Shown here piece by piece: positions 7,705-14,853 of a DNA stretch of 19,400 nucleotides. Each line of letters begins with the position of its first letter. Within the stretch, counting starts at the first letter, position 1. Position numbers and translations under genes: made by a program. The notes under the pieces were generated by a model, which had not been told where the DNA came from, searched no databases, and saw only the letters and a list, made by a program, of their open reading frames with translations. The DNA is from Merdiplasma sp045118075 (GTDB lineage Bacteria > Bacillota > Clostridia > Lachnospirales > Lachnospiraceae). The stretch lies in NCBI GenBank assembly GCA_045118075.1, contig JBGUOI010000288.1, positions 1-19,400 on the forward strand, written 5' to 3'.

Positions 7705-9381
7705 TTATTTATAGTTTTTGTCAAGCAGGCGTGAGGCGTACGAGATGATCCGCTTGTTGGTGTCAAGCGTGTAGTGAAGACCGTCTGCTTTATGATACGT
7801 TGTCAGGTCTGCTGTCGGCCACCCCGTCTTTCTCAGGTATGTGTTGACATCGAGATAGGTTACGGTCCCGTCCAGTTCTCTGGAGAGCTTGTCATTAAAG
7901 TTTTTGAGAAGAGGCTGAGTCCTCTTTTCCCAAAATCCGGGAGAACCGTTCAGCTGCTTGTGCATCGTGTGCTGGACGGCGCAGAAGGGGTTCAGGCTCA
8001 TAACGTAAGGCTCACAGCCCAGAGTCCTGAGTTCTCTGGCTTTTGAACGGTAGAAGGCAACATATTTGTCAATATTTCGCATATCATTGATGCCATGGCA
8101 GAATATGACCGCTTTTTTGCCGCGGATCTTCCTGTTGTCGGCTTTTAATTCCCTCAGGAGCCAGCGGTAACCTTCGCCTTCCACCCAGGGATATTTGGAC
8201 CCGCCGAGCGCCAGGATCTTTGTCTTTTTCAGGGTGTCGGAAAACTGGAAATCAATATGTTTGATTCGGGAATCGCCCAAAATGTATACCTGGGCGTATT
8301 TTTTCGACTCTCTGACTTTCACAGTCGACCAGCGCAGCGTGTTGCGGGTGGGAGAATCCGCCGCGACCATATAATAGGTTCCCGGCTTTTTCGGGATAAT
8401 ATCGCCTTCCAGGTATTGCGGATTGCATGTCTGGCCTTTTTTTGTGCTCCACCCCTGGAGCGTCTTTTTTTCTCCCAGATAAACGGAAGGAAAGCGTACG
8501 GTACTGCCGTCAGGGACGACGACCTTGTATTCACTGCCGTCGATCATCTCCAGGTACGTTTTGGAACTGTCTTTTTTAGCGAAGACAGCATAAAGGTTCC
8601 GGTTTTTGGCTGCCGTCAGCATCTCACCGGCTTTATATTCCGCAGTGAGCTGACTGGTACGCGACGACCAGCCGAGAAACGCACAGCCTTCGGTATTGGG
8701 GCATTTCGGAAGGGTGACCGCGCTGCCTTCCGGAGCGTAGGTTCTGAGATTCCTGTATTCTGCCCCGGCAGACTGTGAAAAGAAGCGCACACATACCGTT
8801 CCCCTTTTCCGCACCACGGCATAGAGGTTCAGGTCAGCGGCTGCAGTGTATTTCTGACCGCAGATGAAGTCTGCCTTTACGTTATCATTTGTCCGGGACC
8901 AGCCGGCAACGATGTAGGAGGCCGGTGTTTTTACGGAAGGCGCCTGCCAGCTTTCGCCTTTGCAGAAAGTGATCCTCTCACCGGTATACTCCGCGCTCCC
9001 GCTGCGGTTCCAAAAGCGTACGGTAAAGATCTTTTTCCAGACGGGTGTGAGGCGGACATTTCCCCTGACCGTAAATGTTTTTCCGCTTTGCACCAGGCCG
9101 GTCCTGCCGTCGTTTCCGTGAATCATCCAGTAACAGCGTTTTCCGTTCCGGTCTGCTACTTTGACTGTACGTACCCGGGCATCCGCTTTGACTGAGGTGT
9201 TCCATTTTTCCGGGGTGTTGATAAACTTCCCGCTCACCATCTTTCCGTACTGTACGGAAAAGACGGAGTCTTTGGCTGATACAGCCATGACCGGCAGGAT
9301 GATCATCAGGATCATCAGCCAGCCGGCCAGGAGCAGTTTTCTTTTCGGCATTATGTCTGTTCTACCTGCTTTCTTGAGCAT
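7705..9381 (-). CDS. Secreted SGNH/GDSL-type hydrolase with InlB B-type repeats
   Basis: A 558-residue exported protein. A signal peptide (KRKLLLAGWLMILMIIL core, cleavage near residue 36, VSA-K) is followed by three repeats of about 70 residues (roughly 118-190, 196-268, 275-341) with the Listeria-Bacteroides pattern GWS......Y..G......LYAV. These are usually adhesive spacer domains. The C-terminal part (about 364-558) has SGNH hydrolase blocks: GDS at 369-371 (Ser371 as nucleophile), HGIND at 429-433, and DGLHY at 533-537 (Asp533 and His536 complete the triad). Such enzymes often remove acyl groups from polysaccharides; substrate here is unknown. The start at 9381 is supported by ACGGGG upstream; Met11 (9351) is an alternative. 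It has its own strong promoter (9432-9460) and faces opposite to all other genes in the window. Together with the acyltransferase at the left edge it could tune polymer acylation (inference). Confidence 0.85.
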   Translation of the reverse strand: MLKKAGRTDIMPKRKLLLAGWLMILMIILPVMAVSAKDSVFSVQYGKMVSGKFINTPEKWNTSVKADARVRTVKVADRNGKRCYWMIHGNDGRTGLVQSGKTFTVRGNVRLTPVWKKIFTVRFWNRSGSAEYTGERITFCKGESWQAPSVKTPASYIVAGWSRTNDNVKADFICGQKYTAAADLNLYAVVRKRGTVCVRFFSQSAGAEYRNLRTYAPEGSAVTLPKCPNTEGCAFLGWSSRTSQLTAEYKAGEMLTAAKNRNLYAVFAKKDSSKTYLEMIDGSEYKVVVPDGSTVRFPSVYLGEKKTLQGWSTKKGQTCNPQYLEGDIIPKKPGTYYMVAADSPTRNTLRWSTVKVRESKKYAQVYILGDSRIKHIDFQFSDTLKKTKILALGGSKYPWVEGEGYRWLLRELKADNRKIRGKKAVIFCHGINDMRNIDKYVAFYRSKARELRTLGCEPYVMSLNPFCAVQHTMHKQLNGSPGFWEKRTQPLLKNFNDKLSRELDGTVTYLDVNTYLRKTGWPTADLTTYHKADGLHYTLDTNKRIISYASRLLDKNYK

Positions 9382-9431
9382 TTATTCCCCGTATTTATCC
9401 GCAAAACGCGCAGGGGACATAATTTTGTATT

Positions 9432-9460
9432 ATTATAAGGAAATAGAAGTTGATTGTAAA
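9432..9460 (-). promoter_or_regulatory. Sigma-A promoter for the SGNH hydrolase gene
   Basis: Read on the - strand: -35 TTTACA (9455-9460), a 17-base spacer and a perfect -10 TATAAT (9432-9437). Start of transcription is expected near 9425, leaving a leader of about 45 bases before ATG 9381. Confidence 0.8.
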
Positions 9461-9467
9461 GATGTTG

Positions 9468-9488
9468 TGCGGACAAAAAGCATCCGCA
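9468..9488. promoter_or_regulatory. Inverted repeat between two divergent promoters (possible operator)
   Basis: Arms TGCGGA (9468-9473) and TCCGCA (9483-9488) are separated by nine bases. The repeat lies exactly between the -35 box of the - strand promoter (ending 9460) and the -35 of the + strand promoter (starting 9490). It could be a shared regulator site; the arms are short, so chance is not excluded. Confidence 0.35.
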
Positions 9489-9489
9489 T

Positions 9490-9518
9490 TTTACTTATGA
9501 CGGCGAGTGTGATATATT
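9490..9518 (+). promoter_or_regulatory. Probable promoter for paralogue 3 and the genes after it
   Basis: Weak -35 TTTACT (9490-9495), 17-base spacer, -10 TATATT (9513-9518) preceded by TG one base away (extended -10). The predicted leader is about 85 bases and holds two small hairpins. Confidence 0.6.
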
Positions 9519-9529
9519 GAAAATGGTGT

Positions 9530-9565
9530 GTTCTCATCAAATGAGGAACAGTGAAAGCAGCACTG
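9530..9565 (+). promoter_or_regulatory. Two hairpins in the 5' leader of paralogue 3
   Basis: The first pairs GTTCTCAT (9530-9537) with ATGAGGAAC (9541-9549) with one bulged G. The second pairs CAGTG (9549-9553) with CACTG (9561-9565). They share base 9549. They could affect RNA stability or start-site access; no known riboswitch is recognised. Confidence 0.35.
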
Positions 9566-9609
9566 AGCTTTATTGATTTTTATGGGGAGAGCAGTAAGAG
9601 GTAAGGAGT

Positions 9610-10479
9610 ATGAACAAAATGAAAAAAGTAAGAGTAGGATTGGTGATCTGGATTGCGCTGGTAATGACCTGCCTTACGGGGATGACAGCAGGAGCTTCCT
9701 ATGCCACCACAAACATGAAGTATTACCGGGATAAAAAGGTATACGGAAGTGCATTCCGCCCGGGAAACCAGGAGTATGTCTACAGCCGGATCGTACTTCC
9801 CTATGACGGGACGATCGCCGTATCCGGAATCAGGACGACAACAAAGGGTGTAAACGGAACGATCGATGCCATTTTGTGCAACAGCTCGATGCAGCCGATC
9901 GACGTATACGGACATGCCTTCGTGCGGTATGATGCTTCAAATCTGGTGTACCAGACCTACGGAGTGACAAAGGGCACCTACTATATCCGGACGACCACAA
10001 AGGGCAGAAAAGGTCAGCGCTTCCAGGTGTTCAGCTGGTATAAGTACAGAACGGGGAATGCAGGAGGAGCGGATAAGGCGCATGCTTTCGAACTGAAAAA
10101 GGAAGAGCCTGTGACCGGAGTCATCGCGGGAAGCTATTACCAGTACAGATGGTTCAAGTTTAACGTGGGCGAACTTAAAAAGCCGGTGAAACTTCGCATT
10201 CTTTTTAACGGCGGACAGGGACAGACTAATGTTTACCTGGCAGGTCCCGCGTTTGAAGAGACAAAGAAATATGAGATGAAACCGGTCTGGCGCAATCCGA
10301 AGAGCCTTACGATCACATTAAGCACTACCATTCCGGATCCGAAATTCCCGAAGGATAAGAAAAAGGCCAAGGTAGTGGGACCTTCGAAAGGAACCTATTA
10401 TGTGCTCGTCACGAAGGATGCCAAGGATAAACGCATGCGCTTCTCTTCCGGAGGATTCGCAATCAAATGGTGGTACTGA
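9610..10479 (+). CDS. Secreted basic protein, paralogue 3 (divergent copy)
   Basis: A 289-residue exported protein, more divergent but clearly the same family as the genes at 5884 and 6799. Shared features are a GG(A)DKAHAF segment, WFKFNVGE, NGGQGQTNVYLAGP, and an end GTYYVLVTK...FAIKWWY. The signal peptide core is GLVIWIALVMTCLTGM with cleavage near residue 29 (AGA-S). The mature chain is Lys-rich, with a dense basic run near residues 239-248 (KFPKDKKKAK). Two starts are possible: ATG 9610 with AAGAGG (9596-9601, spacing 8) or ATG 9619 with AAGGAG (9603-9608, spacing 10). I keep the first. Only three bases separate its stop from the GtrA-like gene, so it heads the downstream glycosylation and CDP-polyol operon. 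Function unknown. Confidence 0.84.
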   Translation: MNKMKKVRVGLVIWIALVMTCLTGMTAGASYATTNMKYYRDKKVYGSAFRPGNQEYVYSRIVLPYDGTIAVSGIRTTTKGVNGTIDAILCNSSMQPIDVYGHAFVRYDASNLVYQTYGVTKGTYYIRTTTKGRKGQRFQVFSWYKYRTGNAGGADKAHAFELKKEEPVTGVIAGSYYQYRWFKFNVGELKKPVKLRILFNGGQGQTNVYLAGPAFEETKKYEMKPVWRNPKSLTITLSTTIPDPKFPKDKKKAKVVGPSKGTYYVLVTKDAKDKRMRFSSGGFAIKWWY

Positions 10480-10482
10480 TCA

Positions 10483-10923
10483 ATGTTCAGATGGATTAAA
10501 GACCTGTTTTTCAAATGCTATAACAACCGGGTGCTTCGGTATATCTTCTACGGCGGACTTACGACGCTTGTAAACCTTGCCGTCTACTATCTGCTCAGGC
10601 TGGTATTTAAAGTGCCGATGACGCCCGCCAATGTGGCTTCGATCATCTGCGCTATCCTGTTCGCGTATTTTGTCAACTCGCGCTTTGTCTTTGAGACGAA
10701 GGCGGTGGGCTTTTCGGAGCACTTTATTGAGTTTGTTAAATTCTGCGGAGCCAGGGTCTCTACACTGGTGATCGAGACCTGGGGCGTATGGTTTATGGCC
10801 AGTGTCCTGAAGATCAACGATCTGGTGGGCAAAGTCATCATCCAGTTTATCGTGCTGGCTCTCAATTATGTTTTCAGCCGGTTCCTGGTATTCACCCGCG
10901 GACGCCGACAGGAAAAAGGCTGA
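10483..10923 (+). CDS. GtrA-like small membrane protein (lipid-linked sugar flippase family)
   Basis: A 146-residue protein with four predicted membrane helices, the usual size and layout of GtrA family members. The opening RYIFYGGLTTLVNLAVYYLL is the family's first-helix signature, and FAYFVNSRFVF is the second. The end, ALNYVFSRFLVFTRG, is the matching second-half motif. GtrA proteins are thought to move undecaprenyl-phosphate-linked sugars across the membrane for transfer to surface polymers. The RBS is weak (GGTGG, 10470-10474), which with the 3-base gap suggests translational coupling to the secreted protein upstream. A GtrB-like glycosyltransferase follows, the usual partner. Confidence 0.88.
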   Translation: MFRWIKDLFFKCYNNRVLRYIFYGGLTTLVNLAVYYLLRLVFKVPMTPANVASIICAILFAYFVNSRFVFETKAVGFSEHFIEFVKFCGARVSTLVIETWGVWFMASVLKINDLVGKVIIQFIVLALNYVFSRFLVFTRGRRQEKG

Positions 10924-10944
10924 TCCCGGATAAGGAGTATTGTT

Positions 10945-11862
10945 TTGAACGGATTATTATCAGTAGTGCTTCCCTCGTACAACGAGGAAGAGATGCTTCC
11001 GAAAGCAGCATCTGTGCTGGGAGAGCTGCTGGGCAATTCCGGCATTCCCTATGAACTCGTTTTTGTAGATGACGGATCGAAAGACCGCACCTGGGAGATG
11101 ATCAAGCAGGCGGCCAAGTCGGACCCGAATGTTCACGGCGTTCATTTTTCCAGGAATTTCGGAAAGGAAGCCGCGATCTTCGCAGGACTTTCGGCGGCAT
11201 CGGGGGACTGTGCGGTCGTCATGGACTGTGACCTGCAGCATCCGCCGCAGACGGTGGTGGAGATGTATGAGCTGTGGCAGGCCGGATATGAAGTGATCGA
11301 GGGCGTTAAGCGCAGCAGGGGTAAGGAAAGCCCCATGCATGCGATGGCAGCCGGGACGTTTTACAAGCTGATGAGCAAGTCGGCCGGTTTTGATATGTCC
11401 CGGGCTTCCGATTTCAAGCTTATGGACCGAAGGGCGGTCGACACGCTCCTGGCCATTCCCGAGAGAAACGCATTCTTCAGGGCGCTCTCATCCTGGATCG
11501 GCTTTAAGACGACCACGGTAGAGTTTGATGTCCAGGAACGTGAAGCGGGTCAGTCGAAATGGTCCACCGCTTCGCTGATAAAGTATGCGATCACCAACAT
11601 CGTAGGCTACTCATCCCTGCCCATGCAGTTTGTTACGGCAGCCGGAATACTGGTCTTTATATTTGCGATCGTGATGGGGATCGAGACATTGGTCAGGTTC
11701 TTCACGGGCCGCGCGGTGGAAGGATTTACGACAGTCATCATGCTGCTGCTTTTACTGGGAAGCATCATCATGATCAGCCTGGGGATCATCGGCATCTATA
11801 TCTCCAGGATCTACGAGGAAGTCAAAGGAAGGCCGCGTTATATCGTATCTAAGACGATTTAA
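10945..11862 (+). CDS. GtrB/DPM-like family 2 glycosyltransferase
   Basis: A 305-residue GT-A fold enzyme that makes polyprenyl-phosphate-linked sugar on the cytoplasmic side. Motifs: VVLPSYNEE (7-15), FVDDGSKDRTW (40-50), the metal-binding MDCDLQHPP (93-101), ASDFKLMDRRAV, and the acceptor-loop AGQSKWS. Two C-terminal membrane helices follow, the second in the stretch SIIMISLGIIGIYISRIYEE, as in GtrB and the Bacillus YkoT/YkcC type. The start is TTG at 10945: TAAGGAG (10931-10937) lies seven bases before it, and no ATG or GTG gives the conserved N-terminus. With the GtrA-like gene before it, it forms a decoration module; the sugar is not evident from sequence. Confidence 0.9.
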   Translation: MNGLLSVVLPSYNEEEMLPKAASVLGELLGNSGIPYELVFVDDGSKDRTWEMIKQAAKSDPNVHGVHFSRNFGKEAAIFAGLSAASGDCAVVMDCDLQHPPQTVVEMYELWQAGYEVIEGVKRSRGKESPMHAMAAGTFYKLMSKSAGFDMSRASDFKLMDRRAVDTLLAIPERNAFFRALSSWIGFKTTTVEFDVQEREAGQSKWSTASLIKYAITNIVGYSSLPMQFVTAAGILVFIFAIVMGIETLVRFFTGRAVEGFTTVIMLLLLLGSIIMISLGIIGIYISRIYEEVKGRPRYIVSKTI

Positions 11863-11887
11863 GGGATGCAGGCCGAAAGGAGAAGGT

Positions 11888-12607
11888 ATGGGAAAAGTAT
11901 ATGCAGCCGTGCTGGCTGGCGGTATCGGAACCAGAATGGGCAATGTGGAGAAACCCAAGCAGTTCATGGAGATCGGAGGGAAACCGATCATTATTCATAC
12001 ATTGGAGAAATTCGCGGTCCATCCGGGACTTGAAAAGGTACTCGTGCTCTCTCCGAGAGCCTGGGTGGGATATACTTCGGACATCATCAAAAAGTACATT
12101 CCCATGGGAGCGGACATCCCGGTCATCGAGGGCGGTTCGACCCGCAATGAGACAGTAATGAACGCCATCCGGTATATCGAGAAGGACGGCGGACTGGATG
12201 ACGATACGATCATCATCACGCATGATTCGGTCCGGCCTTTCGTGACACACCGGATCATCGAAGAAAATATCAGGTACGCGGAAGAGTACGGTGCCTGCGA
12301 CACCGTCATCCCGGCAACCGACACGATCGTCCAGAGCATTCAGGATGACCGGATCGACCAGATCCCGGACAGAAGATTCATGTACCAGGGCCAGACGCCG
12401 CAGACCTTCCATGCCAAGAAGCTGAAAGATACCTACGAAGCGCTGACGAAAGAAGAGAAAGAGACCCTGACAGACGCCTGCAAGATCATGGTCCTTAAGG
12501 GAGAACATGTGCATCTGGTACAGGGCGAGGTATTCAATATCAAGATCACTTATCCCTATGATATTACCGTAGCCCAGGCTCTGCTGGGCATGAAAGTGGA
12601 GGGTTGA
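11888..12607 (+). CDS. tarI: D-ribitol-5-phosphate cytidylyltransferase (TarI; IspD family)
   Basis: A 239-residue nucleotidyltransferase of the IspD/TarI family. It would make CDP-ribitol from CTP and ribitol 5-phosphate. The nucleotide loop is AAVLAGGIGTRMG (6-18), followed by KPKQF; further motifs are ITHDSVRPFV and QGQTPQTF. IspD and TarI are hard to separate by motif alone. The TarI call rests on the next gene, a TarJ-type dehydrogenase starting two bases after the stop, and on nearby teichoic acid genes. ATG 11888 has a strong RBS (AAAGGAG, 11876-11882). If the wall polyol is something other than ribitol, the same chemistry would apply to that polyol phosphate. Confidence 0.86.
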   Translation: MGKVYAAVLAGGIGTRMGNVEKPKQFMEIGGKPIIIHTLEKFAVHPGLEKVLVLSPRAWVGYTSDIIKKYIPMGADIPVIEGGSTRNETVMNAIRYIEKDGGLDDDTIIITHDSVRPFVTHRIIEENIRYAEEYGACDTVIPATDTIVQSIQDDRIDQIPDRRFMYQGQTPQTFHAKKLKDTYEALTKEEKETLTDACKIMVLKGEHVHLVQGEVFNIKITYPYDITVAQALLGMKVEG

Positions 12608-12608
12608 T

Positions 12609-13634
12609 ATGCTGAACGCGGTATACCAGCTGGTGAGACCGAGGCAGTTTGAGATCGTCTTTAAGGACATCTCGCTGGATAAGGAACATGTGCTTGTAAA
12701 GCCGTCCCATCTGTCCATCTGCAACGCGGACCAGCGCTACTATCAGGGCAAGCGCTCTGAGGAGATCCTGCGCGCGAAACTGCCGATGGCGCTGATCCAT
12801 GAGGCGATCGGCAATGTGATCTATGACCCGACCGGGACATTCCGTACCGGAGACAAAGTCGTCATGATCCCCAACGTACCCGTTGACAAAAGCGAGGTAC
12901 GGGCAGAAAACTATCTGCGCAGCAGCCTTTTCAGAGGCAGCAGCATGGATGGCTTCATGCAGGAATACATCGAGACGGTTCCCGATCGCCTGGTCGCGAT
13001 CCCCGATACGATCACCAATGACCTTGTGGCAGCGTTCACGGAGATGGTCAGCGTGGTCTATCACGCACTGTCCAGGTTTGACAGAACAGCCCATCAGGAG
13101 CGGAAAACGATCGGTGTTTGGGGCGACGGAAATATGGGCTACTTTACAGCCCTGCTGCTCAAAGCCCGCTTCCCGCAGTCGCGGGTGATCGTTTTCGGTG
13201 TGATCGAGAGCAAGCTGGCAGATTTCTCTTTTGCGGATGACATCTGCCTGGTCGGCCAGATCCCGAAAACCCTGACGGTAGATCACGCCTTTGAATGCGT
13301 GGGCGGAAACGCATCCGGCCAGGTGATCAACCAGATCATCGACCATATCGCACCGGAAGGGACGATCGGCCTTTTGGGTGTATCCGAAGATCCGGTTCCG
13401 ATCAATACCCGTATGGTGCTTGAAAAAGGCCTCCGCCTGCTCGGAACAAGCCGCAGCGGACGGGAAGATTTCGAAGGACTTGTGAAGCTCTACAGCGAGA
13501 GGAGCGATGTCGTGGAATACCTTGAAAAAATGGTAGGCGGCGTCGTGAAAGTCCGGTCCATCGCAGATATCACAAATGCGTTCGAGATGGATATCTACAA
13601 GCAGATGGGCAAGACGATCATGGAGTGGAGCTGA
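12609..13634 (+). CDS. tarJ: Ribulose-5-phosphate reductase / alcohol dehydrogenase (TarJ-like)
   Basis: A 341-residue zinc-type medium-chain dehydrogenase. TarJ reduces ribulose 5-phosphate to ribitol 5-phosphate, the substrate of TarI. Likely catalytic zinc ligands are Cys38 in LSICNADQRYYQG, His64-Glu65 in LIHEAIG, and Glu145 in FTEMVSVVYHAL. The Rossmann loop is GVWGDGNMGYF (169-179). The four-cysteine structural zinc loop common in other alcohol dehydrogenases is absent; the region after residue 90 has no cysteines. The start lies just after the tarI stop, with GGAGGG (12598-12603) at the end of tarI as RBS. The pair supplies CDP-ribitol for the TagF-like polymerase upstream (inference from order). 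Confidence 0.87.
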   Translation: MLNAVYQLVRPRQFEIVFKDISLDKEHVLVKPSHLSICNADQRYYQGKRSEEILRAKLPMALIHEAIGNVIYDPTGTFRTGDKVVMIPNVPVDKSEVRAENYLRSSLFRGSSMDGFMQEYIETVPDRLVAIPDTITNDLVAAFTEMVSVVYHALSRFDRTAHQERKTIGVWGDGNMGYFTALLLKARFPQSRVIVFGVIESKLADFSFADDICLVGQIPKTLTVDHAFECVGGNASGQVINQIIDHIAPEGTIGLLGVSEDPVPINTRMVLEKGLRLLGTSRSGREDFEGLVKLYSERSDVVEYLEKMVGGVVKVRSIADITNAFEMDIYKQMGKTIMEWS

Positions 13635-13635
13635 G

Positions 13636-13905
13636 ATGGCAGCACCGGAGGAAGAAAAAGAGGCGTACGTCTACATCCTTTCCTGCGCGGACGGAACCTA
13701 CTATACCGGCTGGAGCAATGATCCTGCCAGACGGGAAAAAGTCCACAACAGCGGGAAGGGAGCAAAGTACACCCGCTCCCGCCTGCCGGTCAGGCTGGTC
13801 TATACGGAAAAACTTCCGGACAGGATCAGTGCGATGCGCAGGGAATATGCGATCAAACAGATGGACCGCGCTGGAAAAGAAAAACTGATCGGGAGCCTGA
13901 AATGA
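13636..13905 (+). CDS. GIY-YIG domain protein (UPF0213/YhbQ-like)
   Basis: A small protein of 89 residues. The GIY-YIG nuclease core is visible: YVYILSCADGTYYTGWSND, with the two YIL/YTG-type triplets, then HNSGKGAKYTRSRLPVRLVY and the catalytic-region Glu in SAMRREYAIKQ. This fits the short stand-alone UPF0213 family of possible DNA-repair nucleases. I start it at ATG 13636, right after the tarJ stop; the longer frame back to 13576 runs within tarJ and has no family similarity. Its stop overlaps the next start (ATGA). The placement after cell-wall genes is probably operon hitch-hiking. Confidence 0.87.
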   Translation: MAAPEEEKEAYVYILSCADGTYYTGWSNDPARREKVHNSGKGAKYTRSRLPVRLVYTEKLPDRISAMRREYAIKQMDRAGKEKLIGSLK

Positions 13906-14495
13906 GAAAACTTTTTTATTTAATGGGAAAGAGCGCTTCGGGAAAGGATACACTGTACAGGATGCTCCTGTCCGATCCTTCCCTGGCGCTCTCTCCTTTT
14001 GTGATCTATACCACCCGGCCGATGCGCGACCACGAGAAAGAAGGAAGAGAATATCACTTTACGGATGAGGAAGGCCTGTCAGGTTTTCTGAAAGACGGGA
14101 AAGTGATAGAAAAACGTACCTATCTGACTGTGAAAGGTCCTTGGCACTACTTTACGGTAGATGACGGGGCGATGGAAGCTGGGGAAGGTGGAGACCTGCT
14201 TGGCATTGGCACGCCGGAATCGTATGTGAAGATCAGAGATCATTATGGCCCGGAGCGTGTGATCCCGCTGTATGTGGATGTGCCGGATGAGATTCGCAGG
14301 GAACGGGCGCTGGAGCGCGAGATGCAGCAGGAAGTACCGCAGCTGGCCGAGATGGAGCGAAGATTTGCCGCGGACGAGATCGACTTTTCGCCTGAGAAAT
14401 TGAAGGCGGCCGGCATCACACAAGCCTATGACAACAGCGGGGCGGCAGAGGCAACTCTTGAAGAGTTGAAGAAAGTGATCAAAGAGCGTGGGTAA
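13902..14495 (+). CDS. Guanylate-kinase-like nucleotide kinase
   Basis: A 197-residue P-loop kinase of the guanylate kinase type, which would phosphorylate (d)GMP with ATP. The P-loop is GKSASGKD (9-16), and the GMP-binding stretch is YTTRPMRDHEKEGREYHF (36-53). It differs from standard Gmk, where the loop reads GPSGVGKGT, and the DLLGIGTPESY segment replaces the usual DID/QGA motif. It may be a paralogue rather than the essential enzyme. ATG 13902 overlaps the previous stop. Its last three codons (CGT GGG TAA) fall in the first unit of the 83-bp tandem array, so the array begins inside the gene. Confidence 0.72.
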   Translation: MRKLFYLMGKSASGKDTLYRMLLSDPSLALSPFVIYTTRPMRDHEKEGREYHFTDEEGLSGFLKDGKVIEKRTYLTVKGPWHYFTVDDGAMEAGEGGDLLGIGTPESYVKIRDHYGPERVIPLYVDVPDEIRRERALEREMQQEVPQLAEMERRFAADEIDFSPEKLKAAGITQAYDNSGAAEATLEELKKVIKERG

Positions 14496-14835
14496 AAACA
14501 AGCTAAAAAATGGGCCGCAGGCCCCACGTAGAGGGGGATTTAGCCCCACGGGACTTGGCAGCCAAAGTGAGTGGGTAAAAACAAGTTCAAAAATGGGCCG
14601 AAGGCCCCACGCTGAAGGGCGTTTAGGCCCACAGGGCTTGGCAGCTGAAGAGCGTGGGTAAAAACAAGCTCAAAAATGGGCCGCAGGCCCCACGCAGAGG
14701 GGCGTTTTGGCCCACGGGGTTTGGCAGCCAAAGCGAGTGGGTAAAAACAAGCTAAAAAATGGGCCGCAGGCCCCACGTAGAGGGGGATTTAGGCCCACGG
14801 GGCTTGGCAGCTGAAGAGCGTGGGTAAAAACAAGT
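14488..14835. repeat. Tandem array of four 83-bp units plus a partial fifth
   Basis: Units begin GTGGGTAAAAACAAG at 14488, 14571, 14654 and 14737; a fifth start at 14820 stops after about 16 bases. The period is exactly 83 in every case. Each unit contains GGGCC-N3-GGCCC with an A run to its left, which on the - strand reads as a GC hairpin followed by T5-6, like a rho-independent terminator. Units 1 and 3 end TTGGCAGCCAA (a small palindrome), units 2 and 4 end TTGGCAGCTGAAGAGC, so the array also has a 166-bp alternation. Each unit holds a 22-codon open frame starting ATGGGCCG. The array covers the whole 358-base gap between the guanylate-kinase-like gene and the M18 peptidase gene; no other gene is seen there. 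Confidence 0.95.
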
Positions 14836-14853
14836 TATAGGAGGAGCATTCTG

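Noticed and set aside
14488..14835. CRISPR array
   Set aside because: Whole 83-bp units repeat head to tail with no unique spacers between short repeats, and no cas genes are nearby.
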